Assembly (NCBI GenBank): GCA_900769475.1
Contig: CAAGGQ010000240.1
Location: 1 to 16,113, forward strand
DNA: 16,113 bases
Direction of reading: 5' to 3'
DNA from: Clostridia bacterium
GTDB taxonomy: Bacteria; Bacillota; Clostridia; Oscillospirales; CAG-272
Position 1 is the stretch's first letter. Every line of letters begins with the position of its first letter. A program made the position numbers and the translations under genes. The notes under the pieces are model-generated. The model was not told where the DNA came from, ran no database searches, and worked only from the letters and a program-made list of their open reading frames with translations. Positions 14,143 to 16,113 of the stretch are shown piece after piece.

Positions 14143-15594
14143 TTACTTCTTCTCGGTAACGTACACCCGCAACGACTCGATGTTCGCATCCAGCCAGCGT
14201 CCTCGCTCGCAAAGATACAGCTTCAAGTCCTCCACGGCCTCCCCGTAGCTATCGGGATTGCGCTCGGCAGGCAGGAGAAGATCGTAGATAAAGGCATCGT
14301 CCCATCGCTGGTAGTTGCGGTCGATGGCATCCCCCAAATAAGCAATGGTGGCATCGATGTACTCCATCAGATATGCCTCGTTGAAGTAGCTTTCCCGAAG
14401 CTCCCGATACCGCTCGATCACCTGCTCCACAAAAGCCTCGTCCTGCATAAGAACGTCAAACCATACCGCGTTGGGAAGCAGGAAGGTTTCCCGATCCATG
14501 GGCTCCTCCTGATAGTTATCACACGCCGAGTTATAATCCCAGATGCAGAATTTGTACATTCCGTCGGCATCCTTGTAAAGATAAGTGGACACTCGCCCGG
14601 CGTCATAGTTAGAGGTGAACTCGTTGATCAGAAAATAATTCACAAAGGAATCCACGTCGATATAGGTGGTATACCCCTTGGTTGGATGGTTATAATCCGC
14701 AGAATAGAGCATCCGCTCAAATTTCGAAAACTCTGCCTGGATCTTCTCCTTCAGCTCGGGGGTGATATTCTTAGCACCCGGATAGACCAGGTTGACGATC
14801 TGATCGGTCTTTTCGGTGTACATAGTAAAGGTATCCATATCCTTCAACTCGCCGGCACCACGGTCCAAACGAAGGCAATAGCCCGTGAAGGTATTGTTCT
14901 TCTTACTCACCGAGAGGTGCAAACGGGAATCCATGTCGCCCGCCGTGATCCGCTCCACCATAAGGTAAAGTCCCTCGTACTCGCCGTTGATGAACATTTC
15001 AAAAAAGCGCACGTTGGGAGCGTATTCCATGATCTCGCCGCCAATGTTGTACCACATATAGTTGCGGATCAGGGTTTTATCCAGGATCGGCCCGTGAATG
15101 ACCCAATCGTGGTGCGCGTCCATGCCCATCATTTCGGCAGGAGCGTTCTTCCCTGCCTCGTCCACCAGGGTCAGAGCGTAGCCGTACTTGATAAAGTGGC
15201 GGGAGGAATTGCCTCGAATGTTCATCTGCGCCGTGGCCTGCAGGGTGGGGGCGTCGGTAAGATGATTGTTTTTTCCTTCCCCATCGGTCACCGAAAGGGA
15301 TACGGTAATGTAATCATCGCCGTTCGGCGCGGTAATGATGTGCTTGTTGCCCTCTTCGTCGTAGTAGGCCTCTCCGGGGATCTCCTGACCGCCCGTTTCC
15401 ACACAAAGCAGAGGCAAGTGGGTGCAGAAGGTATCCTCGGCGTGCTCACATACTCGCGCTGCATCCTCGGCGTGCTCCAGGTGCTGATGATACCGCTCGG
15501 CCTTGACCGAGGGCTGAAGACTCAAAATCACCGCCAAAACACAGGACACACAAAGACCCAGGGCAAGAGCCACCGTTCGTTTGCGAAATCTCAT
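14143..15594 (-). CDS. CotH-family kinase-like protein
   Basis: About 483 residues with an N-terminal signal anchor (hydrophobic run after RFRKR). CotH hallmarks are visible: MNIRGNSSRHFIKYGYAL (Arg127 of RG-S), DKTLIRN, FINGEYEGLYLMVE, NYFLINEFTSNYD and IWDYNSACDN (Asp353). CotH proteins are atypical kinases: Bacillus CotH phosphorylates spore-coat proteins. Many clostridial relatives sit outside sporulation loci in clusters with DUF4956 and VTC-type polyphosphate polymerase genes. Here the second metal-site residue is Asn (WDYN rather than D-F-D), a variation I believe is frequent in this branch; activity is therefore plausible but unproven. The ATG at 15594 is 4 bases after the DUF4956 stop; an in-frame ATG at 15615 would overlap that gene by 17 bases. 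Neither has a strong ribosome binding site, so translation probably depends on coupling. Confidence 0.9.
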   Translation of the reverse strand: MRFRKRTVALALGLCVSCVLAVILSLQPSVKAERYHQHLEHAEDAARVCEHAEDTFCTHLPLLCVETGGQEIPGEAYYDEEGNKHIITAPNGDDYITVSLSVTDGEGKNNHLTDAPTLQATAQMNIRGNSSRHFIKYGYALTLVDEAGKNAPAEMMGMDAHHDWVIHGPILDKTLIRNYMWYNIGGEIMEYAPNVRFFEMFINGEYEGLYLMVERITAGDMDSRLHLSVSKKNNTFTGYCLRLDRGAGELKDMDTFTMYTEKTDQIVNLVYPGAKNITPELKEKIQAEFSKFERMLYSADYNHPTKGYTTYIDVDSFVNYFLINEFTSNYDAGRVSTYLYKDADGMYKFCIWDYNSACDNYQEEPMDRETFLLPNAVWFDVLMQDEAFVEQVIERYRELRESYFNEAYLMEYIDATIAYLGDAIDRNYQRWDDAFIYDLLLPAERNPDSYGEAVEDLKLYLCERGRWLDANIESLRVYVTEKK

Positions 15595-15598
15595 GGTA

Positions 15599-16113
15599 TT
15601 ATCCCGAGATCTCATCGTTTTGCATCACGATGTTTACGTATTCCACATTGCCAAGCTCGTAGATCTTATCGCACACGCTGTGCTTTCCCACCTCGGCGCG
15701 GCGCAAAACCTCAGAGGAGATCTCGTAGATCATTTCCACCGTTCCCTTGGTGGTGTTGCGTACACGCATCACGGCGCGGCGCTCGAACATGTTAAAGACT
15801 GCCGCCTGGATCGGCTCCTGCAGATCCCGCTCGGCACGGATGATGAGCAGCATCCGCTTATCGTTCTTGATGGAACCAAAGATCAAAAGAATCAAAAAGA
15901 CGATGCCACTGCCGATGGTGGACACCAAAAAGTCGCTCACACCGCAGCAAATGCCCACGATAATGGCCCAGAACATGTGCATGGTATCCCGCGCGTCGTT
16001 GATGGCGGCACGGAAGCGGACGATGGAGAGCGCACCGACCATACCCAGGGAAAGAGCCAGGTTATTACCGATGACGGTCATTACCGTACCCGTGAGCACG
16101 GTAAGCACCACCA
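15599..16113 (-). CDS. DUF4956 membrane protein (N-terminus outside the window)
   Basis: The visible ~170 residues show transmembrane helices and the family hallmark LSLGMVGALSIVRFRAAI, followed by a MFWAIIVGICCG helix, another helix (GIVFLILLIFG) and a soluble C-terminal domain of about 85 residues. DUF4956 proteins have no established biochemical role. They recur beside CotH-like and VTC-domain (polyphosphate polymerase) genes, so a VTC gene may lie just outside this window (prediction). The reading frame is open to the window edge, so the start is not seen; the Met codons within are internal. Confidence 0.9.
   Translation of the reverse strand, partial: VVLTVLTGTVMTVIGNNLALSLGMVGALSIVRFRAAINDARDTMHMFWAIIVGICCGVSDFLVSTIGSGIVFLILLIFGSIKNDKRMLLIIRAERDLQEPIQAAVFNMFERRAVMRVRNTTKGTVEMIYEISSEVLRRAEVGKHSVCDKIYELGNVEYVNIVMQNDEISG

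Noticed and set aside
13933..15795. 620-codon open frame on the plus strand opposite the CotH-like gene
   Set aside because: The opposite strand encodes clear CotH and DUF4956 motifs. The plus-strand translation shows no domain and simply mirrors the bias of those genes.

Overview
The window looks like a chromosomal segment of a Gram-positive anaerobe of class Clostridia (Eubacteriales, possibly an Oscillospiraceae or Christensenellales relative). The reasons are strong AAGGAGG-type ribosome binding sites, consensus sigma-A promoters, a spore-coat-kinase-like CotH protein beside DUF4956, a TetM-like GTPase carrying a YacP/NYN tail, and a lipoprotein with a classic lipobox. Most of the window is moderately G+C rich. 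The first ~470 bases are visibly richer in A+T. No rRNA, functional tRNA, insertion sequence or CRISPR array was seen.

Left edge (1-430, minus strand): a 70-residue Cro/CI-type repressor is followed after 6 bases by a MutT/Nudix hydrolase that runs off the window. Their promoter carries a 27-base palindrome over the -10 and expected start point, which suggests autoregulation. From about 431 to 790 there is no convincing gene. This stretch holds a possible plus-strand promoter and three consecutive hairpins, and may be an unannotated structured RNA or a decayed gene.

Middle (790-5530, plus strand): two monocistronic genes, each with a near-consensus promoter. The first is an EF-G/TetM-like ribosomal GTPase fused to a YacP(Rae1)-type NYN nuclease domain. 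The second is a secreted lipoprotein with two copies of an N-terminal domain followed by a glycerophosphodiester phosphodiesterase domain. A perfect 18-bp hairpin with flanking A and T runs ends this block and also serves the convergent operon.

Right (5584-16113, minus strand): one long operon transcribed right to left and entering from outside the window. Its order is a DUF4956 membrane protein (partial), a CotH-family kinase-like protein, a membrane-anchored TIM-barrel glycoside hydrolase with a CBM9-like tail, a membrane-anchored HEAT-repeat protein, a processive family 2 glycosyltransferase (ATGA overlap with the HEAT gene), and a 1188-residue membrane protein. That last protein has a one-lobe solute-binding-like sensor, a degenerate GGDEF, an intact EAL domain and two copies of an uncharacterised domain. 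Together these suggest an envelope or exopolysaccharide synthesis and modification system under cyclic-di-GMP control: the glycosyltransferase makes and exports a glycan, the hydrolase trims it, the CotH/DUF4956 pair modifies envelope components, and the EAL protein lowers c-di-GMP in response to an extracytoplasmic signal. The glycan and the role of the HEAT protein cannot be read from the sequence.
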